Source: Sipunculus nudus (lineage: Eukaryota > Annelida > Sipuncula > Golfingiida > Sipunculidae). From it: a DNA stretch of 64,000 nt. The notes under the pieces were generated by a model, which saw only the letters and a program-made list of their open reading frames with translations, was not told where the DNA came from and did not search any database. The position numbers were made by a program, and so were the translations under genes. Shown here piece after piece: positions 39,101 to 47,051 of this stretch. Positions within the stretch are counted from its first letter, which is position 1, and each line of letters starts with the position of its first letter. The stretch is from NCBI GenBank assembly GCA_026874595.1, contig CM049306.1, positions 105,537,142-105,601,141 on the forward strand. Direction: 5' to 3'.

Positions 39101-42008
39101 CTGCCTAAAATTGTGCATGTATATACATCTTGGATAGCTTTCTAGATTTTGTGGCAGGTGGCACCACTTTCATACACATTTCAGCTGCAGACATCCATGC
39201 TAATATATAAGGACTGGTTTGACGTATCACCCTGAAAGTTTGCATGAGTATACTTCTTACATAGTCATACAGCTTATACAACTTTGGTGGCCCAACTTAC
39301 ATCCTTCATCTGTTCATCTGACTAGGGTAAAAATCACTCATATCTCAGCAGTGGTTTGACTTATCCACTTGAAATTTTGCATATGTATACATCCTTACTA
39401 GCTTCCCTTTCAAATATCAGGTGGTGCCACCTACAATCATGTTTACATGGCAGACACCCATGCTAATATGCATCATATCTCACTCTTATTTCCCCTTGCC
39501 ATGCAATCCATGCCTAACTTCACCCGTCCCACTTTGATTTAGGCAGATACACATAGTCGCTTGTCTACTACCCATATTCTAGATATAATTATTCAATAAA
39601 AACCTTAATTTTCAGATTGAGCATCAAGTTTTTCAAATTGTAAATTTAAAATTATTGGACAAATCAAGAACAGATGTGAAGTAAGTTTGCCTAATTTAAA
39701 ATGATTGTGAAGTCTTTCAATGCTTGTGCCTAGATTATCCATAGAAAGGAAAACAGTGGACCTTAACTTCAAGAACAATGATGTCATGGCTGTCCACTCT
39801 ACATCTGCACAAATATGATACAGTTGAAGACTGGGATACTTCCCTTCCTCGGGCAGCCTCTCCGCTGGCTCAGGCACATCTCAACCTGCAGGCACACAGG
39901 GAAGCTAAGGTAAGAACAGCTCTGGCTGGCATGTGCTCACAGTCAGCCACACAGGGAAGCTAAGGTAAGGGCAGCTCTGACTGGCATGTGCTCACAGTCA
40001 GGCACACAGGGAAGCTAAGGTAAGGGCAGCTCTGACTGGCATGTGCTCACAGTCAGCCATACAGGGAAGCTAAGGTAAGGGCAGCTCTGACTGGCATGTG
40101 CTCACAGTCAGGCACACAGGGAAGCTAAGGTAAGGGCAGCTCTGACTGGCATGTCCTCACAGTCAGCCACACAGGGAAGCTAAGGTAAGGGCAGCTCTGA
40201 CTGGCATGTGCTCACAGTCAGCCACACAGGGAAGCTAAGGTAAGGGCAGCTCTGACTGGCATGCCCTCACAGTCAGCCACACAGGGAAGCTAAGGTAAGG
40301 GCAGCTCTGACTGGCATGTGCTCACAGTCAGCCACACAGGGCCGCTAGGGAAGCTAAGGTAAAAACAGCTCTGACTGGCATGTCCTCATGATCACAGTCA
40401 GGCACACAGGGAAGCTAAGGTAAGGACAGCTCTGACTGGCATGCCCTCACAGTCAGCCACACAGGGAAGCTAAGGTAAGGACAGCTCTGACTGGCATGCT
40501 CTCACAGTCAGCCACACAGGGCCCTAGGGAAGCTAAGGTAAAAACAGCTCTGACTGGCATGTCCTCATGATCACAGTCAGGCACACAGGGAAGCTAAGGT
40601 AAGGACAGCTCTGACTGGCATGTCCTCACAGTCAGCCACACAGGGAAGCTAAGGTAAGGGCAGCTCTGACTGGCATGTGCTCACAGTCAGCCACACAGGG
40701 AAGCTAAGGTAAGGACAGCTCTGACTGGCATGCCCTCACAGTCAGCCACACAGGGAAGCTAAGGTAAGGGCAGCTCTGACTGGCATGTGCTCACAGTCAG
40801 CCACACAGGGAAGCTAAGGTAAGGACAGCTCTGACTGGCATGTCCTCACAGTCAGCCACACAGGGAAGCTAAGGAAAGGGCAGCTCTGACTGGCATGTGC
40901 TCATGATCACAGTCAGGCACACAGGGAAGCTAAGGTAAGGGCAGCTCTGGCATGTGCTCACAGTCAGCCACACAGGGAAGCTAAGGTAAGGACAGCTCTG
41001 ACTGGCATATCCTCATAGTCAGCCACACAGGGAAGGGCAGCTCTGACTGGCATGTGCTTACAGTCAGCCACACAGGGAAGCTAAGGTAAGGGCAGCTCTG
41101 ACTGGCATGCCCTCACAGTCAGCCACACAGGGAAGCTAAGGTAAGGGCAGCTCTGACTGGCATGTGCTCACAGTCAGCCACACAGGGAAGCTAAGGTAAG
41201 GACAGCTCTGACTGGCATGCCCTCACAGTCAGCCACACAGGGAAGCTAAGGTAAGGGCAGCTCCGACTGGCATGTGCTCACAGTCAGCCACACAGGGAAG
41301 CTAAGGTAAGGACAGCTCTGACTGGCATGTCCTCACAGTCAGCCACACAGGGAAGCTAAGGTAAGGGCAGCTCTGACTGGCATGTGCTCACAGTCAGCCA
41401 CACAGGGAAGCTAAGGTAAGGGCAGCTCTGACTGGCATGCCCTCACAGCTGGTTGTGTAAGATGAGATTATAAATTTTCCCATATTATCTGTCTGAATAT
41501 TAATTTTGATTGTTTTCTACACTGCCCAAATTTGGTTTAGACCTACTAAAATAGAAAAAAAAATTCCATATAAAAAGTGCTATTTTGCAAGGAATACGAA
41601 TTAAAATTGCAAATGAAATACTGGATGTAACACTCTGACCTGGGGCAATGTAATAGGGCACTTGTGATGACAGTATGTTCTGTAAGCATGGTCAGTCTTC
41701 TCTAGGAGGGGCCAGTGGCAGGTCAGTGGTTAACACATGGGATTAGTGTTGTTATTAGCTCCATACAATAAGGAATCAACATAAAAGTCTCAATGAAATG
41801 GTCACAGTCAAATATGGTTAAACTGGAACAGCTATGGAGCACTGAATTTGTAAATAAAATCTTTTGATGTTTTTTGTTTTATTTCCTGCAGAAACTAGAA
41901 GAAAACTCCAAACCTGAAACAGCAGAATCATCAGACCAACAGGAGGAGATGCAACGTAGTGATAAACAGAACCACCAGGGGGACAAGTCAGTCAGCAGTA
42001 CCAGCTGA
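13613..42008 (+). CDS. PUS1: PUS1, tRNA pseudouridine synthase (16 exons, 515 aa)
   Basis: Spliced coding sequence: 13613-13909, 14280-14389, 14939-15032, 15235-15285, 15357-15429, 16121-16183, 16639-16739, 23378-23405, 23686-23764, 24099-24144, 31747-31840, 37399-37514, 37684-37758, 38113-38180, 39774-39909, 41892-42008. It totals 1548 nt, in frame throughout, with GT-AG introns. PUS1 (TruA family) isomerises uridine to pseudouridine in tRNAs and other RNAs, in nucleus and mitochondrion. Family landmarks in order: [14 protein letters not shown]; the catalytic motif [12 protein letters not shown] (Asp near residue 194); [63 protein letters not shown]; and the C-terminal [12 protein letters not shown]. 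No fold motif is missing, so the enzyme is probably functional. The N-terminus has an Arg-rich presequence (residues 1-40) and a second in-frame Met at 13790, as expected for dual mitochondrial and nuclear products. Confidence 0.95.
14280..14389 (+). CDS. PUS1: PUS1 exon 2 (first conserved strand)
   Basis: Acceptor TTCTAACAG, donor AAAG|GTGAGA, ends phase 2. It encodes the family's opening block [20 protein letters not shown] followed by MQR. Confidence 0.92.
14939..15032 (+). CDS. PUS1: PUS1 exon 3 ([16 protein letters not shown] helix)
   Basis: Acceptor TGTCTTCCAG, donor GTCAG|GTGAGG. It completes the split Arg codon and continues [17 protein letters not shown], the helix that precedes the catalytic region. 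Confidence 0.92.
15235..15285 (+). CDS. PUS1: PUS1 exon 4 (17-codon linker)
   Basis: Acceptor TTCTTTCAG, donor CAGAG|GTAAGC, phase 0 at both ends. [17 protein letters not shown] occupies the variable spacer before the catalytic motif. It could be skipped without changing frame. Confidence 0.8.
15357..15429 (+). CDS. PUS1: PUS1 exon 5 (catalytic aspartate)
   Basis: Acceptor ATACTTAG, donor GGATAA|GTATAT, ends phase 1. It encodes [20 protein letters not shown]; the Asp of RTD is the nucleophile conserved in all TruA-type pseudouridine synthases. Confidence 0.95.
16121..16183 (+). CDS. PUS1: PUS1 exon 6 ([14 protein letters not shown])
   Basis: Acceptor TACTTGCCAG, donor TTTTAG|GTGAGT, ends phase 1. 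It matches the family segment 'INSHLPSHIRILG'. Confidence 0.92.
16639..16739 (+). CDS. PUS1: PUS1 exon 7 ([21 protein letters not shown])
   Basis: Acceptor TATTTCTACAG, donor ATCAG|GTATGG, ends phase 0. It carries the conserved Arg-Thr-Tyr region that packs against the active site in TruA proteins. Confidence 0.94.
16960..19501 (+). mobile_element. Helitron-like non-autonomous element in PUS1 intron 7
   Basis: The 3' end has a weak hairpin (AGTTG CTTGT CGACT) nine bases before CTAG (19498-19501), followed by T. Upstream, a unit of about 280 bp recurs about five times: CAGCAGTGG appears near 18172, 18447, 18722, 19001 and 19270, in a frame of CACTCATATCTC and GAAATTTTGCAGG. GGTGGCGCCACC-like palindromes punctuate the units. 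The 5' boundary is uncertain; a GTCCGTCC-rich repeat near 17000 may be its start or a separate insertion. Open frames at 18455 and 18732 are translations of the tandem unit, not genes. Confidence 0.6.
19699..22957 (+). mobile_element. ~3.3-kb hairpin-ended element, copy 1 (PUS1 intron 7)
   Basis: The left end is a hairpin, TAGCTCAG ... CTGAGCTA, around ACTATAAGTCAT. The right end is the palindrome GACCCATGGGTC preceded by CAGCTGAGC. A GTCCGTCC-rich block follows the left hairpin, and a unit of about 680 bp is present twice (TAGATGTCCCCA at about 19862 and 20545). The copy at 42309-45568 is nearly identical over its full length, so both moved recently. No transposase is encoded. The small ORF 22541-22750 recurs at 45152 but is disrupted at 31124, so it is unlikely to be a gene. 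Superfamily unassigned; the hairpin ends are compatible with a Helentron-type element. Confidence 0.7.
23378..23405 (+). CDS. PUS1: PUS1 exon 8 (28-nt micro-exon)
   Basis: Acceptor TTTCTATTTCAG, donor GTCAG|GTATTG, ends phase 1. It encodes KVQEDFRMS, aligning with the family's 'DETYRLSAE' segment. Both neighbours need it to stay in frame. Confidence 0.88.
23686..23764 (+). CDS. PUS1: PUS1 exon 9 ([14 protein letters not shown])
   Basis: Acceptor GAATGAACAG, donor CAAAA|GTGAGC, ends phase 2. It encodes [20 protein letters not shown] and HNFTSQ, the conserved His/Asn-Phe RNA-contact segment. Confidence 0.94.
24099..24144 (+). CDS. PUS1: PUS1 exon 10 ([12 protein letters not shown])
   Basis: Acceptor CTTCTTTTCAG, donor ACAG|GTATGA, ends phase 0. 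It matches family 'QDPSACRYI'. Confidence 0.93.
26374..26388. repeat. (GCC)n tract
   Basis: A short CCG/GCC run near the Helitron 5' end, in otherwise AT-rich DNA. Confidence 0.8.
27000..29330 (+). repeat. ~288-bp tandem array with AGGTCA clusters
   Basis: GATTTCAAA landmarks fall at 27211, 27500, 27788, 28076, 28366, 28646, 28930 and 29217, spacings of 280-290 bp, so about eight units. Most units contain AGGTCAAAGGTCAAGGTCA and a second block AGGTCACAAGGTCAAAGG. The units are highly similar, indicating recent expansion inside the Helitron. Repeated ORFs such as those at 27497, 28363 and 28927 are translations of the unit, not proteins. Confidence 0.9.
29816..29950. repeat. CT-rich microsatellite
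   Basis: Interrupted CTCTCT runs over about 135 bp. The 105-codon ORF across it is a simple-repeat translation. Confidence 0.9.
30074..30131. repeat. (AT)n microsatellite
   Basis: About 58 bp of pure AT. Confidence 0.95.
30841..30897. repeat. CT-rich microsatellite
   Basis: CTCTCTGTCTCTCTTTCTCT-type run inside copy 2 of the hairpin-ended element. Confidence 0.9.
31747..31840 (+). CDS. PUS1: PUS1 exon 11 ([14 protein letters not shown])
   Basis: Acceptor TCTGTTACAG, donor GATAG|GTAAGT, ends phase 1 inside a Gly codon. It encodes [20 protein letters not shown] and [11 protein letters not shown], one of the most conserved PUS1 blocks. The next codons must come from exon 12, 5.5 kb away beyond a piggyBac element and array A. 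Confidence 0.95.
33066..34976 (+). CDS. piggyBac transposase (636 aa)
   Basis: Catalyses cut-and-paste transposition at TTAA sites in the nucleus. The order is: basic start (MKRARN, GRKTAKR); acidic Ser/Asp-rich region (residues 28-70); a transposase core (DDE_Tnp_1_7 type, about 130-510) with the three expected aspartates in [10 protein letters not shown] (D279), [10 protein letters not shown] (D361) and [10 protein letters not shown] (D470); and a Cys-rich C-terminal domain with CCVC (about 576-579), CGYC (609-612) and later Cys/His residues, as in the zinc-binding domain of the family. The length is in the usual range for the family. A single ATG-to-stop frame with no break lies inside matched terminal repeats. 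An alternative is a domesticated PGBD gene, but the intact ends and TTAA sites favour a mobile copy. Confidence 0.95.
   Translation: MKRARNDTGTGRKTAKRFTAEQVLDFIDSDDDGGDVYTGDYPSDELTTSDEESDRDIDSEPSDSDTQVSDSGHVGGNAPVSPTGQRPKRNSKNTNKASPLDTGWSEKFIPVDTTFRVSEVGPKQMPKDISDKSSELDFLNIYLDADFWNLLCTQTNLRAEQAKVENPDGFYCKKFTPVDIAEMKAFIGLRLQMENAVVKPRYENFWQGKGKNFLAHTPGFREVMERDRFLALWTFLHLVNEQDADVDKTDKIYKIRPMLDIILPKFRKFYQPQQYLSLDEGMIPTKNHLSIKQYIKDKPIKWGIKSFLLCESETGYILHAELYTGRNDDGHIPELGATGSVVVRLVTAGQVVHKNHILVMDRFYNSVALFHYLQHTKGIFAVGTVMPHRKHYPKALKKKKLPHRGDHKYQSRENISGLVWMDRKAINFLSSFHDPTLTGTVNRRNKDGTIVEVKIPKLVQDYNKYMGGCDKNDQIAHLNKTRRHYRWPRRLFIKFFMWACYNAYVLMGYYRPHNEPGRRFRSFQVFVDELSLQLVSDFRTTVKRRESRESQFEQRMQNVGLHYPERSPEATGNNVCCVCTYKYNKYRRDHPDVPAKDLPFKKVKTTFWCGYCRQYLCIRDGSTCWRDWHEKVEYWR
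35021..35026 (+). terminator. Polyadenylation signal of the piggyBac transposase
   Basis: AATAAA lies 45 bp after the stop codon and inside the element, followed by a T-rich stretch. It could also cause premature polyadenylation of PUS1 pre-mRNA, because both are transcribed in the same direction. Confidence 0.6.
35431..35930. other. Intron 11 spacer
   Basis: AT-rich spacer with a short interrupted TATA/TATG run near 35597-35640. No gene or clear repeat was seen. Confidence 0.4.
35932..37440 (+). repeat. Array A: 39-bp minisatellite derived from the exon 12 splice acceptor
   Basis: About 38 head-to-tail units of 39 bp. The consensus is GTTTAGTTATGGCCATCATG, then AGGGGTTTTGTCTTTGCAG, that is, the exon 12 start plus a pyrimidine-rich tract and AG. 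The last unit runs straight into PUS1 exon 12. A few units are 38 or 41 bp. A higher-order period of 11 units is visible: the rare ATGGCTATC variant followed by TTTTGTCCTTGCAGG occurs at 36391 and 36820, exactly 429 bp apart. Because 39 bp is 13 codons, long frames stay open on both strands (for example 36391-36816 and 37026-37529). They encode [13 protein letters not shown] repeats and are not separate genes. Confidence 0.95.
37399..37514 (+). CDS. PUS1: PUS1 exon 12 ([11 protein letters not shown]), start inside array A
   Basis: Acceptor TTTGTCTTTGCAG, donor AAAGG|GTAAGT, ends phase 0. It encodes [25 protein letters not shown] and [14 protein letters not shown], matching family 'GLVVAIVKGY ... 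[10 protein letters not shown]'. The first 25 or so bases are the terminal unit of array A. In-frame alternative acceptors exist at exon starts 37321, 37243, 37165 and 37126 (2, 4, 6 and 7 units upstream). These would add 26, 52, 78 or 91 residues without a stop. The downstream start is preferred because it gives the family's normal length. Confidence 0.93.
37684..37758 (+). CDS. PUS1: PUS1 exon 13 ([12 protein letters not shown])
   Basis: Acceptor TTATGTTTCAG, donor ATGAA|GTAAGT, phase 0 both ends, 25 codons. [20 protein letters not shown] matches family 'YNQRFGNDGLHEPLDW'. Confidence 0.95.
38113..38180 (+). CDS. PUS1: PUS1 exon 14 ([15 protein letters not shown])
   Basis: Acceptor TTTCTGTTTTAG, donor GAAAA|GTCATA (weak after position +2), ends phase 2. 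It matches family 'FKEEHIYPTIIGTERDE'. A read-through frame continues to 38275 if the weak donor is missed. Confidence 0.88.
38445..39582 (+). mobile_element. Helitron-like element in PUS1 intron 14 (~1.1 kb)
   Basis: The 5' end TCTGCCGAAACAAAGTTTTG, then CAGATACTATG, has the same architecture as the complete Helitron (TC start, short hairpin, GATACTATG). The 3' end has hairpin AGTCG CTTGT CTACT, then CTAG at 39579-39582. The flanking bases (G on the left, A on the right) deviate from the A/T rule, so the copy is old or the ends have drifted. It contains three to four of the ~280-bp units found at 18-19.4 kb. Confidence 0.6.
39774..39909 (+). CDS. PUS1: PUS1 exon 15 ([13 protein letters not shown]), end inside array B
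   Basis: Acceptor TTAACTTCAAG, donor CTAAG|GTAAGA, ends phase 0. It completes the split Lys codon, then [15 protein letters not shown], matching family 'SMAQWLSTLPIHNF'. The rest ([27 protein letters not shown]) is a variable tail. Its last 17 or so bases and donor are the first unit of array B. Confidence 0.85.
39893..41452 (+). repeat. Array B: 55-bp minisatellite derived from the exon 15 splice donor
   Basis: About 28 units. The consensus core is CACACAGGGAAGCTAAG|GTAAGG followed by CAGCTCTGACTGGCATG, then a variable TGCTC/CCCTC/TCCTC and ACAGTCAGC. The first unit is the exon 15/intron 15 boundary. The donor GGTAAG is intact in nearly all units; it is lost near 40874 (GGAAAG) and in the truncated unit near 41035. 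Two units carry an extra GCC(G)CTAGGG and several carry a CATGATCACAG insertion, giving a higher-order pattern (similar pairs near 40340-40420 and 40510-40590). Each unit contains CTCACAG upstream of the exon-like piece, so a 22-nt pseudo-exon is bounded by consensus-like sites. Confidence 0.95.
41453..41891. other. End of PUS1 intron 15
   Basis: Unique AT-rich sequence leading to a good polypyrimidine tract and acceptor (TTTTATTTCCTGCAG). No gene seen. Confidence 0.5.
41892..42008 (+). CDS. PUS1: PUS1 exon 16 (C-terminal tail and stop)
   Basis: Acceptor TTTCCTGCAG, phase 0, 38 codons and TGA. The tail [20 protein letters not shown] ... SVSSTS is acidic and polar with no conserved fold element, as in other PUS1 proteins, where this region varies. 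Losing it would probably not remove catalytic residues. Confidence 0.88.
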   Translation, partial: KLEENSKPETAESSDQQEEMQRSDKQNHQGDKSVSSTS

Positions 42009-42308
42009 CCTTTATTGTTGGATATTAAGGGTATCTAATTTTAGTTGGTATTTTATGGTAATATGACTGTGCCCAGCATCCCTATCAAAAGGTCAACCAG
42101 CCTTAGCCTTGACATGTGGTAACAAACCAAACATTGTGACTGGATATATGGGAAAAACACAATATATGATATCAAAAATTGAGTACTGGACTCAGTATTA
42201 GGTCCCAGATCTAATCCATATAGAATACAATGAAGAGGAAAATGAAGTATGTAGAAGAAATACCAATAGTGGCATTTCTGTGTAAAATAATTTCTTCAAA
42301 CAAGTTTT
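42009..42308 (+). other. PUS1 3' UTR and flank
   Basis: About 300 bp of AT-rich sequence between the PUS1 stop and the next mobile element. No perfect AATAAA was found, so the poly(A) site cannot be placed. Confidence 0.4.
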
Positions 42309-45300
42309 TAGCTCAGCTGACTATAAGTCATCTGAGCAATAGTCATGGTCCATTGTCCGTCGTCCGTCCGTCTGTCTGTCCGTCCATCCGTCTGGATGTC
42401 CGTCCATAAGACTGGCACATTTCGACACCATTGGACCTATGAATCTGAAATTCGGCATACAGTTAGATGTCCCCAAAATCTCCTACCATGCCGAAAATTT
42501 GGTCAATAGGACTTTGTTCCTTCGAGATATTAAGGAAAAACCTCAATTTTTTGTTAGAAATCTATTTTTACACTTCAGGACTGCCTAATATCAAAACCAC
42601 ACTACTGGTTTTCTTCATATTTACCATAAATATTCCTCTATATAGTTCCTATGTACATGCCAGAAATAAAGTCAGTATTATTTAATTTAAAAAAGTTATG
42701 GGCCCAAACATAATGGACTTTGTACAAAAAATCAGGAAAGATATTTGGTCACTTAAGACCAAAAGTGTTAAAGGTAGGGACTTTTTTTCAATAATACAAC
42801 TTTAATTAATCAAAATTTAATTGTATACCAAAAATTAGATCAAAATCTGTTAAATTTTTTTAAATATTGGCAAAAATATAAAATTGCTACCTTAAATTTT
42901 GCCCAACTTTGGCCATGGCACGTTTTTTTCCTGTAATTAATTTGGATTTAATTTTCACAGCATGTACACATAAGGATTTAATCTGTTAAAATCTGAAATT
43001 TGAAAATAAAAGCTGCAAAATTAGGATAGTTATTGAATTTTTTTGGAGGCTCTTGTTGTATTCCCTTACATTGTCAAGCAGTCCACTTTAATGACTGTAG
43101 GTCATTCAGTGCACATCTCTATGCTCCCCAGGCTGTTGGCATAATGTTAGATGTCCCCAAAATCTCCTACCATACTGAAAATTGGGTCATTAGGACTTTG
43201 TTCCTTCGAGATATTAAGGAAAAACCTCCGTTTTCCATAAAAAAAAGCCATTGTTACACTTCAAGGCTGCCTAATATCAAAACCACTGATCTGTTTTTGA
43301 TCATATTTAGTATTCACATTTTTTCATACATTTTCTATGAACTTAACAAAAATAAGTTCAGTATTTGGTATTATTTTGAAGTTATGGGCCAAAATATAAT
43401 GCAATTTTTAAAAAATCAGGAAATATATTTACTCACCTAACATGAGAATTGCTGAACCTAGAGACTTTTTTTCAGAAATATAACTTTATTTAATCAAGAT
43501 TCAATTGTTTACCCAAAGTTAGATCTAAATTTTGCAAATTTTTCAACTTATTAGCATAAATAAAAAATCAATAACTTAAATTTTGTCCAATTTTGGCAAT
43601 GGCACGTTTTTTCCCTGTAAGCACTGTTGATTTAATTTTCACAGCATATATTAATAAGGATTTAATCTTTAAAAATCTGAAATTTCAAAGAAATTGATTG
43701 GAAAGAATAGCTTTTATTCACGTTTTCACCCCACCATGTCCAGTGTTGTTTACATCTAGCCCACCTAGTAGTACAGCCTTCACTTGCATTATGTAACCCA
43801 TCCCAGGCAGCTTGCCTTGGCTCAGCTTGGCCACTACTAGCAGGCTTCCCCTCTGCCCTGCACCCCCCTCCCCCCCCCCCAGATGGTGCATTAACTAGAT
43901 GAATGTTATAACTTCTGTATTTTATTTTATTCTTGGCTATGCAGTGCTACATTTTAGATTTTGTATTGTACCACCAGGGTTACAATGATTAAAGTGTACA
44001 TTTAATTGTGTCCACAAAGTTGTGTATTGCTATGAAAGTGTGGATGTTAATCAGATAAGTAATTCCTTACTTCGGAAGAGTGAAAACTTCACCAGGTGTG
44101 AAATTGACTATTAATTCCAGTAATAAATTAAAACTGGGATAGTAATTAGCGCAATGATATTGTTTGTCCCTCATTCAACCAACAGTGTGTATACTTTATT
44201 TGAAAAGATGTTTTATTTTAACAAATTTACTGAATCTTTTATTTTATTTTGGTGAATAAAATTAAGCATGTACTGAAAACTCCAATGTGCAAAACTTTTT
44301 AATAGTGATTCAAGGAATATTCTTGTAGATTCCATGTTGTGGCATTATTTTCTTTTAAATTCAGTTTAAACATTTATGATTTAAAAATAATACAATATAT
44401 GTGTATGCATAATATGACCCAATATGAGCTACACTCTGGATATATAATGATTGCAACTTTTGCAACAATTCTAATATTTTAACTTATAGTTTCAGTTTTT
44501 TTACTCTGTATATATAATGATTGCAACTTTTGCAACAATTCTAATATTTTTACTTATATTTTCAGTTTTTTTTATTAAAAATCAATAAAATCTGTAAATA
44601 AAAAAATGATTCAGATAAAAACTTCTTAATGGAAAAAGTGGATATGCTAAAAAAATAGGCTTATATATAAACTTAAATGCATTATTCCCTTGAAAGTGAA
44701 ATAAAGGTATTAGTCCATTCTTTCCACTTGCCTGTCCATCTGTAAATTTTCATATGCATCACAGTATCTCAAAATTTTTACTGTTTTTCTTCATGACAGT
44801 CTTGTCAGAGTATTAGTTTGCAATCATATATTTAGAACTTTACTATAACCAAGCAGGAGGGCCCCTTTCCTATTAGCTTTTCATATTCTTATATAAATGA
44901 AAAACATTACAATAGAATATTTCTACATCCACCTTTGTGCTGCCCTCACTTTTCCCTTCTCTGAACCCCATCCCAAAGTCAGCCTCAGTAAGCAAGAACA
45001 AGATGAATCAGATATATTCATACTTTAATATTTTGCATAACTATTCGTCCATAGCTACCTATGTACATGCCAGAAATTATGTCAATATTGTGTAATATGT
45101 AGACATAATGGGCTTCACAATAATGTACCTTGTCAAGACTAAAGAGATATTGTGTCATACAGTCACAAATTCATAAATCACTTCATCAGCATAGTTAATC
45201 ATAACATCATATCTGTCAAATTGAAAGCTTGCAGACCACCATACACTTTAGATCCTTCAACAAATAGCCTTATCATCATTCTACTACTGCTTATTACTGC

Positions 45301-45568
45301 TGTCATTGCATTCATATTTGCTCAAATATATCACAATTTTCAACCCCTCCTAAATAAATAAAAAATAAACCACTATATTTTACTCTATTAATCCATCAGT
45401 CAGGTAATTTCATTTATCTTTTACTCACATATTACATTACATTCCTTTATAATAGCCAAACATATCCATGATATTCATAAGCTTTATCGACTCGATATAA
45501 TATCACAGTGGAGAAACATTTATAGTCCAATCAAAATCAGCTGAGCGCTGTGACCCATGGGTCCCTCG
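42309..45568 (+). mobile_element. ~3.3-kb hairpin-ended element, copy 3
   Basis: Same ends and order as copy 1 (19699-22957), almost base for base and with the same length to within a few bases. It starts TAGCTCAGCTGACTATAAG, has a duplicated ~680-bp unit, a poly-C tract near 43866, the repeated TATATAATGATTGCAACTTT segment near 44450 and 44510, and ends GACCCATGGGTCCC. It lies just 3' of PUS1. The 69-codon ORF at 45152-45361 has a close match in copy 1 and a broken one in copy 2. Confidence 0.75.
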
Positions 45569-47050
45569 TTTTTTACCAGAATTCAATATTGGAAACAAAC
45601 TTGTTTGAAGAAATTACAAAGTTCAAAAAGACTAATTTACTGTATCAGTTGCTAAAGAAATACTGAATGTAGAATATTTTCTAATAGATTTGTATCATAT
45701 ATAAAATAAAAGAGACAAAATGCAGATACAGTTTGATTCCTCTAGGTGAAAGGTGGCCCTGGTGCTATGTTTACGTAGTTACATTGCTTGTCTCAATGAG
45801 AGTCTGTATTATTTATTGACATTGACAAGAGCTGGCTCAGAGGTGTTGCACAGCCAACAATCTGTGTTGGATACTCATAATAAAGTGTCCAAAACAGTTT
45901 CAGTCACTGAGCACATTTACCCATATATTCCTGAAATCTCTGGAAATATAATTACAAAATAATCTGTAATTAAACTGCTGAGTTGCTATATGGTACTGGT
46001 TTGTTTTTCTTTAAATCAACAGTCTTGTAAAGTTTGTCAGGTTCATAAATGAATGGAAATAGTACCCACATAATACAAAAATTGAAAAAGTACACATTTG
46101 TGTATCAGCAGTAATTTTTTGTGTTAATTATTATGATGGGGAATACATGAGTGACACTAGCTGTCAACTGTTCCATTTATGCACACAGTATAAAGCTTGT
46201 GGTTACCAGGTACCTATCCTATTACCTATGGGTGAAAACAACTGGCTGCATCTTGAAATAACACTGAGAAAATACAATATCAGGAGAAAGTAGAGTCAAT
46301 TTATAATAATAACCCTATTTTGTTGAGTTGGTACAAGTTTCTTATAAATCTGCTTTACATCAAGCCTGCTTAGATTTGAAAGAACCCATTTTGTGAAACC
46401 ACTATGTTAATGTAAAATCCCTTGAATAAACTCTGAACATTGCCACTGAACTGATATTGTTATTTTCTGTGTGGATCATTGTGTGACTTCAGCTTTATTT
46501 CAGATCCTTCCAAGTATGACTCTGTTTCTTTTAAACTCAAAACAAATATTTTTTCCCTCATCTGTGAGCAACATCCATGGTGCTGTGTCCCTGGTCTGTG
46601 TTTACACCTTCTCTCAGTGATGGCTGGACATGCAGATACTCCCCATGACTGTGTATATTTATGTATAATTCGCCCAATGCGCCATGTGATAAAATTGTTA
46701 CCATTTTAATCATGACCTTCATCTTTGCTTTGAAGGTCAATTCACATTGAACATAGGCATCTTTCAGTACTAATAGCATCCAGAGTCGGTTTTCAAACCT
46801 CTTGGTTGATCATGACCAATATTGTCCCACTCTTCCATGGAACGCGGGACACTGATTTTGATTTGTCTGTCTGTCATGTCTGTCCGTCTGTCAGATTTTT
46901 ATTTCCTTGCAATAACTTTCCCTAAATATTATTCAATTTCATTTAAATTTGGTTCAGTGATTGCTCTCATGCATATCTTGGTTGGAATTGGTTTTGGAGT
47001 GTCAGAATTTTCTGAAAATTAATGATCAGCAGTTAAAAAACAAAACAAAC
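45569..47050. other. Intergenic stretch without a recognised gene
   Basis: The only ORFs are under 80 codons and have no family motif. A GTCTGTCTGTC-rich patch at about 46864-46900, followed by T-rich text, resembles the start of yet another decayed repeat of the GTCCGTC class. Confidence 0.4.
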
Positions 47051-47051
47051 T

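Noticed and set aside
39893-41452. Regular short repeats resembling a CRISPR array
   Set aside because: Units are contiguous and near-identical, without unique spacers, and match the exon 15 boundary in a eukaryotic gene.
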